Assembly: GCF_000619945.1 (NCBI RefSeq)
Contig: NZ_JHVC01000014.1
Location: 43,771-107,770, forward strand
Length of the DNA stretch: 64,000 nt
From: Clostridium lundense DSM 17049
GTDB lineage: Bacteria; Bacillota; Clostridia; Clostridiales; Clostridiaceae
Reading direction: 5' to 3'
A model generated the notes under the pieces. It worked only from the letters and a program-made list of their open reading frames with translations, was not told the DNA's origin and ran no database searches. Position 1 is the first letter of the stretch. Every line of letters begins with the position of its first letter. The translations under genes were made by a program, and so were the position numbers. Of the stretch, positions 1-8,689 are shown piece after piece.

Positions 1-322
1 TAATTTGTATTGGCAAATATCCTAAGTCATGCAAAGCTTCAATATGCTTTGTATCTGCTGCAATATTTCCCATAGTTTTAGATATAATTCTTTTATATTC
101 AGAAACTACAGCTTCCTTATCCCTTTGGAAAAAGTTTTCATTAAAGTATTCAATTAAATATTTCTTTATAAAAGGTTGTAGTCCAAACATAACAACTTTA
201 TTCATATTTTCTTTTCTAGACATTCTTGGAGTCCAGTAACTTACTAATTTAGTCATTCCCTGTGCATAGCACATATGATGGATTGTTTTATAAAAATCTG
301 TAAGCAATAATGGATTTATCAT
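1..322 (-). CDS. nadV: Nicotinamide phosphoribosyltransferase, N-terminal part
   Basis: The gene runs off the left window edge; only about 107 N-terminal residues are visible. The start reads MINPLLLTDFYKTIHHMCY, which matches the LLxTDxYK N-terminus of NAMPT/NadV enzymes that join nicotinamide and PRPP to form NMN in NAD salvage. The ATG lies 11 nt after the stop of the PRPP synthetase-like gene, so the two are co-transcribed and the upstream gene can supply the PRPP. The catalytic C-terminal half is outside the window. Confidence 0.85.
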   Translation of the reverse strand, partial: MINPLLLTDFYKTIHHMCYAQGMTKLVSYWTPRMSRKENMNKVVMFGLQPFIKKYLIEYFNENFFQRDKEAVVSEYKRIISKTMGNIAADTKHIEALHDLGYLPIQI

Positions 323-333
323 TATAAGCCCCC

Positions 334-1131
334 CTAAATTTCCTGCACCTTAATTTTTTCATGATCCTTACTTAAAATACTATTGGTTGTATATACCTTA
401 GTTATTAAATCACCGGTTAATAATTCACCTTGAAAAACTGTATTTTCACAATGGGTAACTACTAGGTATATTTCCGCTGCCCCCATTTCCTTTAACTTAG
501 AAGCTGTAAGCATAAAAGTACCACCCTTTGAACATAAATCATCTACTATAATGGCCTTGAAACTTTTACTTTCTATATTCCCATTAATCTCTAGCTTCTT
601 AATAAAACCTGTTTTAAAATCTCGCTCTTTGTTTGCAGTGAGAATCTTTTCATAGTCTATTTGTTTTCCATATCTCTTAGCTGCACCTGCATCGGGATAA
701 ACTAAATATATCTCTTTTTCTTCATCAATTAATTCTTTTAAAAGCTTCTCCACTAGCATTTTTGACATATTTACTACCTTAACCCTATCCAATAATGCAG
801 TGCATACATCTGAATGTGGCTCATAAATTGTTACACTTTCAAATTGTAAACTATTAATTAGTTTGCACAGATACTTTAAAGTAAAAACCGCTATTCCCTC
901 AGTTCTGTCCATTCTACTATAAGGCATATATGGAATTATTAAATTACATTTTACTTTTAATTCATCTAAATGACTTTTCAAAAATATTAAGTGAGTTATA
1001 TCTTCATCGTTATCAAAATAAACTTTAATCTCATTATCATCACTTCTTAACTTTAAATTTTCACTATGAATCAAAGATTCACCATTAGGAAATTTCTTAA
1101 TCTCAACTCTTTCATTATTAAAATAAATCAT
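334..1131 (-). CDS. Ribose-phosphate pyrophosphokinase-like (PRPP synthetase)
   Basis: A 265-residue protein, shorter than the usual 310-residue Prs. It has the PRPP-synthetase segment PYMPYSRMDR near residue 68, the EPHSD motif near 103 and a PRPP/ribose-phosphate loop VDDLCSKGGTF near 196. It would make PRPP from ribose-5-phosphate and ATP. Placed between the NrtR-like regulator and nadV, it is probably a dedicated PRPP source for nicotinamide salvage rather than the housekeeping prs. RBS GAGGAGG precedes the ATG. Confidence 0.85.
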   Translation of the reverse strand: MIYFNNERVEIKKFPNGESLIHSENLKLRSDDNEIKVYFDNDEDITHLIFLKSHLDELKVKCNLIIPYMPYSRMDRTEGIAVFTLKYLCKLINSLQFESVTIYEPHSDVCTALLDRVKVVNMSKMLVEKLLKELIDEEKEIYLVYPDAGAAKRYGKQIDYEKILTANKERDFKTGFIKKLEINGNIESKSFKAIIVDDLCSKGGTFMLTASKLKEMGAAEIYLVVTHCENTVFQGELLTGDLITKVYTTNSILSKDHEKIKVQEI

Positions 1132-1149
1132 TTTGTAGCCTCCTCGCCT

Positions 1150-2040
1150 TTAAAAATTATGCTCCCAATCTTCATTAAATTTAAATACCTTAGCTGGCCT
1201 AAAGGGTTTTCCTTCTATTTTTTCATCAGTTTCTATAATCATTTCTCCCATCTTTCTCCTGAAATTTAAAATTTCTCTTCCCATTATTGCTTCATATACA
1301 TTCTGCAATTCTTTTACAGTAAATACTCTTGGCAAAAGGTTAAAGGCAATTGGTGTATATTCTACTTTATTTCTTAATCTATCTATGCCATAATCTAATA
1401 TCTTATAATGATCAAAAGCCAATTCCTCTGTAGAATTATTTAATAATCTATAAGATGTTTCCTTTCTTCTAAAGATGTCTCTTCCAATTTTCTCTGTTAC
1501 TTCATAATTCATTATTATTTTTTCATCAATAGATTTAAGTGATAAAAGATGTTTGTTTTCTGTATATTGTTCTTTCTTTTCGGAGCTAATAAGAGTCTTA
1601 TCTATCCAAAACCATCCACTTTCCTTTTGGGAATCTACTTCTTTAAATCTTATTCTGCCCTTTTCTACTAAAGCAATATTCCCTACACTGATAACCCTTG
1701 TTCTTTTATCTCTGTAAACATCTCCAAAAGTATAAAGCTGCTCTGTATAAACATTATCTATTCCTGTCTTCTCCTTAAGTTTTCTTATAGCACTAACTTC
1801 TAAATCTTCTTCTATATCAACAAACCCGCCTGGTAGTGCCCATTTTCCTATATAAGGGTAATCATCTCTTTTAACTAAAATAACCTGCAATCCTTTTTTT
1901 GGCACCTTCCTAAGATTATCTTCTTTTATATCATCAGTTGTAACTATTATAATATCATTTGTAACACTTGGTCTTTTATAATCATTCTCATCATAACTTT
2001 TTAAAAACTCTTCTTCCTTATCTATAAAATGCTTATCCAT
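1150..2040 (-). CDS. NrtR-type Nudix transcriptional regulator of NAD metabolism
   Basis: An N-terminal Nudix fold (about residues 15-150) is followed by a C-terminal winged-helix region typical of NrtR (YTPIAFNLLPRVFT near 230, then the recognition-helix region with NFRRKMGEM). The Nudix box reads GGFVDIEE...RKLKEKTGI: the catalytic REUxEE glutamates are partly lysines, so hydrolysis is probably lost and the domain likely senses an ADP-ribose-like ligand. It is the first gene of the nadV operon and sits under a palindromic operator. The start ATG is chosen behind GAGGTG; an in-frame GTG lies 4 codons upstream. Confidence 0.8.
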   Translation of the reverse strand: MDKHFIDKEEEFLKSYDENDYKRPSVTNDIIIVTTDDIKEDNLRKVPKKGLQVILVKRDDYPYIGKWALPGGFVDIEEDLEVSAIRKLKEKTGIDNVYTEQLYTFGDVYRDKRTRVISVGNIALVEKGRIRFKEVDSQKESGWFWIDKTLISSEKKEQYTENKHLLSLKSIDEKIIMNYEVTEKIGRDIFRRKETSYRLLNNSTEELAFDHYKILDYGIDRLRNKVEYTPIAFNLLPRVFTVKELQNVYEAIMGREILNFRRKMGEMIIETDEKIEGKPFRPAKVFKFNEDWEHNF

Positions 2041-2072
2041 GTTGTTTTTCACCTCAACTTAGTTTCGATTAG

Positions 2073-2093
2073 ATAATATCAAATTGATATTAT
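2073..2093. promoter_or_regulatory. Palindromic operator, probable NrtR site
   Basis: Two perfect 10-bp arms (ATAATATCAA and TTGATATTAT) flank a single A, 33 nt upstream of the nrtR-like start. The site fits autoregulation of the NAD-salvage operon. Assignment to NrtR is by position only. Confidence 0.6.
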
Positions 2094-2170
2094 GTTATTA
2101 TAATACAACTTATTCCACCATATGTCAATAATATTTTCAAATTCAAGTTTATATTATATTTTTCTATATA

Positions 2171-2210
2171 AAAAAAGCACTCCATCCCACCAAGAATAGT
2201 TGTGCTTTTT
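2171..2210. terminator. Bidirectional terminator hairpin
   Basis: AAAAAGCAC pairs with GTGCTTTTT across a 21-nt loop containing CATCCCACCAAG. It follows the stop of the truncated metallo-beta-lactamase gene. A sister hairpin with a similar loop lies at 28321-28355. Confidence 0.75.
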
Positions 2211-2225
2211 CATAATTAAAGTCTT

Positions 2226-2810
2226 TTAATTAAATTCAATAAATCCACCTAATGATCCTATATGATCTAAATGCATATGAGTTATTAATATATGAACTTG
2301 TTTAACTCCAGCCATTAAGCTTTTCTCTAAAATTTTCTTAAATACAGTTTCCCCACAATCAATTAATAATAGTGTTTCATTGTCCTTAATGTATGCTGAT
2401 GTATTAGCTTCAATAGAATGATATCCTTCAACTATTACCGTATCTTGATTCATTAAACATTCAAGATAATTTATTTTTACATCTTTTATTAATGATATAT
2501 TATTTTCAGCTATATTAGCTATCAACTCTAACTCTTCCTTATTTGCTTTAAACCCAATACACTCATTATAAGTTGCTAAAGTTGTATGAATATTACCTCC
2601 ATCATATTTAATACATGCAATTTCTTTATAAATTTTTGAAGTAATATTGCTAATGTTATTAATAATATTGTCGGAATGCTTTAAAGCTATAATATATCCA
2701 CCTTTATTCTCTTCAATATTAGGTTTTAAACCTTCTACCTTAATCTTTAATGTATCTCTAAATTCGGAATATATTTTATCTTGCTTCTCTAAAAACTCAA
2801 CATACTTCAA
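2226..2810 (-). CDS. Metallo-beta-lactamase-fold hydrolase, C-terminally truncated
   Basis: The 194-residue frame ends just after the metal-binding motif HMHLDHIG (about residues 177-184), whereas the family continues for 100 or more residues with further His/Asp ligands. The remaining fold is lost and the frame runs into a terminator, so it is probably a non-functional 5' remnant. It starts at TTG behind GAGGAG. The substrate is unknown. Confidence 0.7.
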   Translation of the reverse strand: MKYVEFLEKQDKIYSEFRDTLKIKVEGLKPNIEENKGGYIIALKHSDNIINNISNITSKIYKEIACIKYDGGNIHTTLATYNECIGFKANKEELELIANIAENNISLIKDVKINYLECLMNQDTVIVEGYHSIEANTSAYIKDNETLLLIDCGETVFKKILEKSLMAGVKQVHILITHMHLDHIGSLGGFIEFN

Positions 2811-2923
2811 TTAATTACTCCTCACTATATAGTCATTTCCTTATTAATATATTTATTCAAACCTTTCATATTCAATACCATATATGTACCTTATCGCCAC
2901 TTTGTTCAACACCTAAAACTATG

Positions 2924-3138
2924 AACCTCATTTATTTATGATACAATTCTTTGTATCAACTACAAATGAGGTTTTTACCATTATAGTGTTACTTATAGAA
3001 AAAATCTCAAAAAAATAGTAGCCCCAGGTCGAATTGGATAGCTACTAATTTTTTTATTATAAATATTATAGTGGTACCAGTTGCCTAAACAACTAGAATT
3101 GTATATAAGTAGAGTGTTGACGCACTCTACTTTTTTTA
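2924..3138. other. Intergenic module A: decayed hydrophobic-peptide / antisense RNA unit
   Basis: From left to right: a hairpin (AACCTCATTT / AAATGAGGTTTTT, 2924-2975); the tail of the small toxin-like frame seen intact elsewhere (ends near 3018); its terminator TAGTAGC/GCTACTA plus a T-run (3014-3056); a minus-strand promoter -35 TTGTTT (3087-3092), 16 bp, -10 TATAAT (3065-3070); and a second plus-strand terminator GTAGAGTG/CACTCTAC plus seven T (3109-3138). The peptide is interrupted in this copy. It is homologous to modules at 8690, 18190 and 29590. Confidence 0.55.
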
Positions 3139-3159
3139 TTTTTGAATTTTTACTTTATT

Positions 3160-3258
3160 AAATTATAAAATCCAATCGCGTCCTTATAAATTGAAAAGGT
3201 TCTAAAATCAGGATTTTTTCAATGTACTATCCACGAAGCCATTTAAATCCTCCTTTTA
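3160..3258 (-). pseudogene. N-terminal gene relic
   Basis: An AGGAGG and ATG open a frame MASWIVH followed at once by a stop; the same frame then continues with KNPDFRTFSIYKDAIGF. It looks like the first 30 codons of a gene disabled by a nonsense change and truncation. Family not recognised. The stretch between it and module A holds nothing else I can support. Confidence 0.35.
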
Positions 3259-3285
3259 TCAATATATAAAAAATACCTGTTCAAT

Positions 3286-3297
3286 AAATTGGAATTT
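3286..3297. repeat. Array boundary motif, gene-end type (exact)
   Basis: AAATTGGAATTT, palindromic around the central GG, 35 bp downstream (gene sense) of the DUF6688-like stop. One of seven exact copies in the window. Confidence 0.7.
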
Positions 3298-3331
3298 GCC
3301 GTGTTCATAATTATGCTCATAATCTGGATTA

Positions 3332-4411
3332 TCAGTTTGGTACTGATGTGTGTGGATATTGGACTGCAATTCGGTTTTCTGGATTCACATCTACAGTATA
3401 CAATACAAGTAAAAAAATCCATTCAAGAGGCTTCATAAGAAAGTAAATTGTATCAGCTAAATATCTAGAATGTATATGTTTTGAAATTGGATATCCTGTG
3501 CTGTCGTAAATAGCCCTAACTACTTTGTGAAATATAGGAGTTTTCTCTTCTAACACTTGTTCGAAGGCATTAGCGATACAGAGTTGTCTATTTACTACGA
3601 CACAATGTCCATGACGCATTCCAGTCCTGATCGGTTTTACTACCTTTCTATGGCCACCCGCGGCTACTGTACATAGATAATGCTCATCATATTGTATGTT
3701 TTGAGGAGCTATTTTTTGAGACATTGTCCAGTCAGCAGTTTCAGTCCAAGCTTTAATTATGCTATTTGGCTCTTGGCCAAATAACAATAGAATAGCAATT
3801 ATGATTCCAAGTAGTGGAATTACCAAGATAAGAGCCACCCAAGGAAGATTTGTAGCTTTATTCAGTATACTTGATAGTTTTTTATATTTTGTCGTGGTTA
3901 TTCCGCTTTGTAAAAGAGTATTTTTCTGATAAACTAATATATAAATGGCTTTAACGAATATGATTATGCAATTTGCAGGTAAAAGAATAAAGAAAAAATC
4001 ACTAATTGTCTGAATACACCATAACAAACATATTCCTATTCCTAAATATATAGCAGAAATTCCTATAACGGATACTATGGGTGATTGTCTATCTGCTGAA
4101 ATAAATCTAATTAAAATGTATCCCATAAAAGCAATTAGTAAAATAGTACCTATTGTCAAAAAAGCGTCCGGCGAAATCATGCTATGCCTTTCAGAATTAC
4201 GTAACTGAACGTCCCAGTTCACAAAAACAACATCACGTAATCCTGCATATAAAAATACATATAGTATGCCTATACACATCGCAATAACTTCTATCACTTT
4301 ATAAGAATTCTTTTCTTTCTTCATTACTAGATACTGTATTAAAGCGAAAATGTTCCATACCGTCAACACAAACGGAATAGCTATAACAATCAAAGCTATA
4401 ATTTGTTCCAT
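3332..4411 (-). CDS. DUF6688-like integral membrane protein
   Basis: A 359-residue protein with about six hydrophobic segments (residues 5-30, 40-62, 80-105, 112-150, 190-215 and a C-terminal segment near 330-345) and a soluble loop around 220-320 containing HKVVRAIYDSTGYPISKHI and HSRYLADTIYFLMKPLEW, which I associate with DUF6688. Function unknown. It is the first array gene after the truncated hydrolase. RBS GGGTGA precedes ATG. Confidence 0.6.
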   Translation of the reverse strand: MEQIIALIVIAIPFVLTVWNIFALIQYLVMKKEKNSYKVIEVIAMCIGILYVFLYAGLRDVVFVNWDVQLRNSERHSMISPDAFLTIGTILLIAFMGYILIRFISADRQSPIVSVIGISAIYLGIGICLLWCIQTISDFFFILLPANCIIIFVKAIYILVYQKNTLLQSGITTTKYKKLSSILNKATNLPWVALILVIPLLGIIIAILLLFGQEPNSIIKAWTETADWTMSQKIAPQNIQYDEHYLCTVAAGGHRKVVKPIRTGMRHGHCVVVNRQLCIANAFEQVLEEKTPIFHKVVRAIYDSTGYPISKHIHSRYLADTIYFLMKPLEWIFLLVLYTVDVNPENRIAVQYPHTSVPN

Positions 4412-4497
4412 AATAAATTCACCCGATTTCCATAATATAAATTTCCTGTAGATGTATCAATTCACCTACATATGCGAATGTTCATTGTCCCACTGAT

Positions 4498-4512
4498 AAA
4501 TTACTATTTATA
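4498..4512. repeat. Array boundary motif, gene-start type
   Basis: AAATTACTATTTATA, one base from the AAATTACTATTTATC consensus, between the stop of the 168-residue gene and the next start. Confidence 0.55.
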
Positions 4513-4552
4513 ATGCTTAACCTTAAGTTTAAGCTACCCTATAAAATTATTA

Positions 4553-5059
4553 TCAATCATGACATACCTGACAACCAAAACAAGTCAATAATACATTATG
4601 AATTTCACAAACAAGGTATTTGTCTATATCTTTACGCTCTTCTTCAAAGCATTCCATCCATTCTTGGACTGCTTCTTTATCGATATCTTCAACCTGCATT
4701 TTCTGCAACAGCTTTCTAAATCCTTCCATACTATTAGCTACCATATCATAATTTGGATTATAACTTAGTTTATTCCATCCATTCTTCAGTAATACATCAT
4801 CTATCACATGAAACAAAAATTGCTTTTGCTCCTTAAATGCATCTATATCCCATGGCATCTCACATATATCAAATCCAACAGTACCGATTCCTACCGATGC
4901 TTGATCTTTTTCTAATAAAAATATAATTAAATTCTTTTCATAATTTTTAACTGCTAACCTGGAACCGCTTAAACCTAATACATTAATAAAAACACTGGTT
5001 AACCCATTGCTCATACCTAATACTTCTGGATCTTTTTTATAATAAATTGTATTTGCCAA
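4553..5059 (-). CDS. Hypothetical soluble protein (168 aa)
   Basis: No family recognised. It is acidic and probably cytoplasmic, with no membrane segments; the last 60 residues are Glu/Asp-rich and end in CFGCQVCHD, a Cys-Cys-His cluster that might bind metal. It starts with TTG behind a strong AGGAGG. It lies 16 bp downstream of the 110-residue gene, so the two are probably co-transcribed. Confidence 0.7.
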   Translation of the reverse strand: MANTIYYKKDPEVLGMSNGLTSVFINVLGLSGSRLAVKNYEKNLIIFLLEKDQASVGIGTVGFDICEMPWDIDAFKEQKQFLFHVIDDVLLKNGWNKLSYNPNYDMVANSMEGFRKLLQKMQVEDIDKEAVQEWMECFEEERKDIDKYLVCEIHNVLLTCFGCQVCHD

Positions 5060-5075
5060 AGTTTATACCTCCTGC

Positions 5076-5408
5076 CTATTTTAGAAAAGCTAATTTATCA
5101 AAAACTTTCATTACATATGAATTTCCCTCTTTTTGCTTTGGATAAAAAACAAAAGTTTCCCAAAAATCTAAATTTATAATAAACTGATATATTCCAATTG
5201 ATAAATCCTGTAAATATTCATCTTGCATGGCCAAATTCATATCAATGGATCCTTCTACAACTTTGTTTTTACACAAGAGTCTTAATACTTCTATTAATTT
5301 ATTTATATCATGATGATTTGCGCCATACTTTACAAGGGAAATTGTATCACTTCCTACAACTTCATGTACTTCCCAACCGTTATTAGCTTTTTTAATTACC
5401 TTGTACAT
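5076..5408 (-). CDS. Hypothetical protein (110 aa), partly duplicated at 11.8 kb
   Basis: Small soluble protein beginning MYKVIKKANNGWEVHEV with a C-terminal motif LDFWETFVFYPKQKEG. Function unknown; it resembles small immunity-like array proteins only in size and style. RBS GAGGTACG. About 85 bp coding for its C-terminus recur without the rest of the gene at 11795-11885. Confidence 0.7.
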   Translation of the reverse strand: MYKVIKKANNGWEVHEVVGSDTISLVKYGANHHDINKLIEVLRLLCKNKVVEGSIDMNLAMQDEYLQDLSIGIYQFIINLDFWETFVFYPKQKEGNSYVMKVFDKLAFLK

Positions 5409-5474
5409 GTTTCGTACCTCACCTACAAATTACTACTTTCCTTAATCAATTTAAAAATGATGCGACATAAGTAA

Positions 5475-5759
5475 TTATTCTTTATTTTTTAGTTCTAAAA
5501 ATATAGGGGCTATATTTAGTAAAATAGATATAATTGTGAGAAACCATAATGCATTTTCCATTGTAGGTATAACATCTAATAAAGCCGACCAATCCTCTCC
5601 TTTTACCCACTTGGATACAGCACTGTATTCTGCACAAAGTGTCAATGCTGTAAATGACAATCCAATTGCCATAGCAAGTTTATAGTCTTTTCCTGTTTTA
5701 TACATATAAAGATTTATAAAAGTTGCTACTATAGCAATAACTCCCAATATTATCCACAT
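5475..5759 (-). CDS. Small membrane protein (94 aa, three TM segments)
   Basis: Hydrophobic segments at about residues 1-20, 28-48 and 66-88, separated by short charged loops (MYKTGKDYK; SKWVKGEDW). It ends LELKNKE. No family recognised; likely an inner membrane protein of unknown role. RBS GGAGG precedes the ATG. Confidence 0.7.
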   Translation of the reverse strand: MWIILGVIAIVATFINLYMYKTGKDYKLAMAIGLSFTALTLCAEYSAVSKWVKGEDWSALLDVIPTMENALWFLTIISILLNIAPIFLELKNKE

Positions 5760-5824
5760 AATTATACCTCCATTATTATTTTTTAGTTACACATAATTTT
5801 ACAATTGCGAATTAACTTAACGAT

Positions 5825-5839
5825 AAATTACTATTTATC
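5825..5839. repeat. Array boundary motif, gene-start type (exact)
   Basis: AAATTACTATTTATC within GATAAATtactATTTATC (7-bp arms). It overlaps the stop codon of the DUF3795 gene, so this boundary consists of a single site. Confidence 0.65.
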
Positions 5840-6209
5840 AAATTCCAGATTTAATAAAAGATATTAGTTCCTCAACATTATCAAAATCATCATAATCTCC
5901 ATTTATTCCTTCTCTATGATATACTACCCCTTTTTTTTCATTTCTCTCTAAACAATCAAGAAGATCCTCGATTCCATACCTCTTAATAAATAAAGTAAAT
6001 CCATAAGGCTTTATTTTGTTTAATAACCCCTTATGACATTCTTCCTTACATAAATAACAAGCAATTATATCTTTTTTAATAGAACATTTACGATTTTCAC
6101 ACCACTCTTTATCTGGACATTCACCTGAATTGCAACCAGAACATTTTGTATTTTCTTTACACAGACAACAAGCAAGTCCACAACGTGCAATTCCTAATTC
6201 TCTTTTCAT
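5838..6209 (-). CDS. DUF3795 cysteine-rich protein
   Basis: A 123-residue protein with a Cys cluster over residues 9-60 (ARCGLACCLCKENTKCSGC, then CENRKCSIKKDIIACYLCKEE), matching DUF3795 proteins common in clostridia. The Cys pattern suggests metal or Fe-S binding; the function is unknown. It starts at ATG behind AAGAGGTG and is flanked by boundary motifs on both sides. Confidence 0.8.
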   Translation of the reverse strand: MKRELGIARCGLACCLCKENTKCSGCNSGECPDKEWCENRKCSIKKDIIACYLCKEECHKGLLNKIKPYGFTLFIKRYGIEDLLDCLERNEKKGVVYHREGINGDYDDFDNVEELISFIKSGI

Positions 6210-6223
6210 TTTAACACCTCTTA

Positions 6224-6238
6224 AAATTACTATTTATC
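6224..6238. repeat. Array boundary motif, gene-start type (exact)
   Basis: AAATTACTATTTATC 12 bp upstream of the DUF3795 start, followed by the shared tail TTTCACTAAAAAATTACTTA also seen at 8660, 10540, 21370 and 34515. Confidence 0.65.
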
Positions 6239-6289
6239 TTTCACTAAAAAATTACTTATCTTTTTATTATAAATATTATTGTAAAACTA

Positions 6290-6808
6290 TTAAATTAAAA
6301 TTTCATATATTTCTTCTTCAAGGATTCTTCCATCTGAAGTTTCAACTTTTTTATACTCTGTTACCAATTTACCTCCATAAAAAAGTGGTATCTTTTTACT
6401 TGAAATATTTCTTCTGTCAACAGGATAACATAGTTTTTTAACGCCTAAACTTTGGGCATAATCTATTACTCCGCCAATCGCCTCTCTACCATAATGATTT
6501 CCATGATAAGAAATTTTAATCCAGATGCCTAGTTCAGGAGATTCATTTTTCAAGTTATGTAACGAAACAATTCCAATAAATTCACCACTTGATTTGAGAG
6601 TAATTGCATAAACATAATCGGTATTGTTTTCTCGACCTTCTATAAATCCTTTCACAATCTTATATATTTCATCGATATTTTTTACCACTTGTGGCTCCAT
6701 ATAGGTAACTATCTGTTCATTAAAATTTTCAAATATTTCTTTTATATGCACCTCTGATACGGGAACTAATATCAAGTTGCTTGTTTCAATATTTATTAAT
6801 GTATTCAT
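6290..6808 (-). CDS. GNAT-family N-acetyltransferase (RimJ/RimL-like)
   Basis: A 172-residue GNAT. The N-terminus NLILVPVSEVHIKEIFENF fits the RimJ/L subgroup, and the acetyl-CoA motif A region is HGNHYGREAIGGVIDYA near residues 111-127. The usual R/QxxGxG/A loop is atypical (HGNHYG). Substrate unknown. RBS AGGAGAAG. It ends with an AAATTTTAATTT-like degenerate boundary. Confidence 0.8.
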   Translation of the reverse strand: MNTLINIETSNLILVPVSEVHIKEIFENFNEQIVTYMEPQVVKNIDEIYKIVKGFIEGRENNTDYVYAITLKSSGEFIGIVSLHNLKNESPELGIWIKISYHGNHYGREAIGGVIDYAQSLGVKKLCYPVDRRNISSKKIPLFYGGKLVTEYKKVETSDGRILEEEIYEILI

Positions 6809-6876
6809 ACACTATCTTCTCCTTTTAAATCTGCAATTCAAATTATTACTATTTATCAAACTGTATGTTATGGAGG

Positions 6877-7659
6877 TTATGGTTTTCTTGCAAGTTGTAC
6901 GTCTATTGTATCGTATACAGTAATAATACCGCCATTATCATTAATCGCTTCTCTTATTTCATTAAAGAATTTCATTCTTGTTGTTTCTTCCATAGCAATG
7001 TGGTCTGAATAGGTACCTAATAATAATGTATATTCATCAGCTGTAAAGGTTCTTGTTCTATGATAAAGCTTATAACTTATATCTATAAATCCATATTTAT
7101 AAGCTATATCCGCTATATTTTTAGCATTTTCCTCGCTATATTCATCTCTAACTAATGAACCTGGCATATACTTTGCATATATATTTTCAAATGCAATATG
7201 TATATTATTATTTTTCTTGTCTTTGTATGGGTGATTCGCAAATCGTGCAAAAACGCCACCGCTTTTTAGCATATCAAATACTTTAGTATATCCTATATCT
7301 TCAGGAATCCAATGAAAAGCTGTTGCTGAAAAGATCAGATCAAATGAATTAGGAGGACACTCAAAATCTTGAAATGCCAAATTTTTAACATTAAATTTAT
7401 CATAATTTTTAAATTTATGTTTTGAAAATTCCGCTAACTGGTCACCTAACTCAATTGCAGTTAAACTACAACCTGTTTCAAGTATTGGCAATGTTGCTTG
7501 TCCGGTTCCTATTCCAACCTCAAGCACATTGCTTGATGAATTTATTTCTTTTACATGAAAAATATCATCATATAGTTCTTTAACATAAGCAGGACGCCAC
7601 TTGTCGTATTCAATGTAAACAGAGTTAAATGTGGTTTCTAAACCTTTAATTATTGACAT
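6877..7659 (-). CDS. Class I SAM-dependent methyltransferase
   Basis: A 260-residue protein. Motif I is LEVGIGTGQATLPIL near residue 45, motif II ends in TAIELG near 67, the post-II acidic region contains LAFQDFECP, and motif III-like LIFSATAFHWIPED lies near 107. The HWxxP signature is typical of small-molecule methyltransferases of the UbiE/Tam group. Substrate unknown. RBS GGGAGG. Preceded and followed by array boundary sequence. Confidence 0.85.
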   Translation of the reverse strand: MSIIKGLETTFNSVYIEYDKWRPAYVKELYDDIFHVKEINSSSNVLEVGIGTGQATLPILETGCSLTAIELGDQLAEFSKHKFKNYDKFNVKNLAFQDFECPPNSFDLIFSATAFHWIPEDIGYTKVFDMLKSGGVFARFANHPYKDKKNNNIHIAFENIYAKYMPGSLVRDEYSEENAKNIADIAYKYGFIDISYKLYHRTRTFTADEYTLLLGTYSDHIAMEETTRMKFFNEIREAINDNGGIITVYDTIDVQLARKP

Positions 7660-7713
7660 TTTTTATCCCTCCCATTATATAAATAATTTCCTCTACAAAT
7701 TAATTAAACTGGA

Positions 7714-8052
7714 TTACTGAATAAATGATATTTTTTTAGGTAACTCGCCTATTTTTTTATAATCTACATAGATATGATATATTATATGTATAGCTAAATA
7801 ATGAAATTTCATTTCATAAATATAAAATGCATTCTTACACTCCTTTGTTATTTTAATTCGGCCTTCATCGACAGCCTTACCCCATTTTCCTCTTCATTAA
7901 GCACACTTTTCTCAATAGAGCTTAATCCATCATATAAAAGACAGCCTTCCTTCTTATTTGGTAGATTCCAATTTGCTCCTGAATATTCATATATTAAATA
8001 GCCATTACTTTCTTCTTTATATCTGGCATAACCTTGCAAATCCTAAACTCAT
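7714..8052 (-). pseudogene. Frameshifted copy of the 111-residue array gene at 19370
   Basis: Nearly base-for-base like 19370-19705, including flanking sequence, but with two extra T near 7885 and one extra base near 8036 that break the frame; only a 63-residue internal frame remains (YARYKEESNGYLIYEYS). This shows array units are duplicated and then decay. The family is unnamed to my knowledge. Confidence 0.75.
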
Positions 8053-8065
8053 TTATATCCTCCAT

Positions 8066-8077
8066 AAATTGAAATTT
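8066..8077. repeat. Array boundary motif, gene-end type (one mismatch)
   Basis: AAATTGAAATTT between the pseudogene start and the next stop codon. Same one-base variant at 9621 and 14249. Confidence 0.6.
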
Positions 8078-8104
8078 CATCTTTACAACCTATTATCGTA
8101 TAAA

Positions 8105-8575
8105 TTACCAGTATTTCATTTCTGACGGAATGTATTTGTCATATTTTCCTGCTTTATCATACCCATTCCACCCATATGGCATATACTTTTCATATAACCC
8201 TGGTTCCGTAAAAAAGGAATAGAATTCTCTTTTATCAAAATCAATATAAAAAATTGGTGTGGCAGCATAATGTACATCTATATCACCATATAATTCTTTA
8301 TATATTATATAGTATTCTTTTAATTCTTCCTTACTTACTTTAAAATCCACAACTCTGGCTAGAAAACTAACAATGTTTTTTTCTGATAATATTGAAAAAC
8401 CATATCTAATATCATCTTCATATTCAGGTATTTCATGCTCTTTCCCTATGAAAGCGTTTTTTAAAATTTCCTCATTCAAAATCCATATTTCTTTATCTGT
8501 GACATAGTATTGTAGAAAATTATTGAATTTTATCAAAACAACTACCGTATCTACTCCATCCGGTTCTAGCATCAT
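8105..8575 (-). CDS. Hypothetical immunity-like protein (156 aa)
   Basis: Soluble acidic protein beginning MMLEPDGVDTVVVLIKFNN. The C-terminal half carries HYAATPIFYIDFDKREFYSFF and a Gly/Tyr-rich end (PYGWNGYDKAGKYDKYIP), reminiscent of polymorphic-toxin immunity proteins, but I cannot name the family. The ATG is taken behind AGAGGTG; a GTG lies three codons upstream. Confidence 0.7.
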   Translation of the reverse strand: MMLEPDGVDTVVVLIKFNNFLQYYVTDKEIWILNEEILKNAFIGKEHEIPEYEDDIRYGFSILSEKNIVSFLARVVDFKVSKEELKEYYIIYKELYGDIDVHYAATPIFYIDFDKREFYSFFTEPGLYEKYMPYGWNGYDKAGKYDKYIPSEMKYW

Positions 8576-8689
8576 TTTTATCACCTCTAAAAATATAAGT
8601 TCTAATCATATATTATAAATAAATTATTCTTAGATAATCTCACTTATAAATTCCCATTTATCTTACACTAAAAAATTACTTATCTTTTT

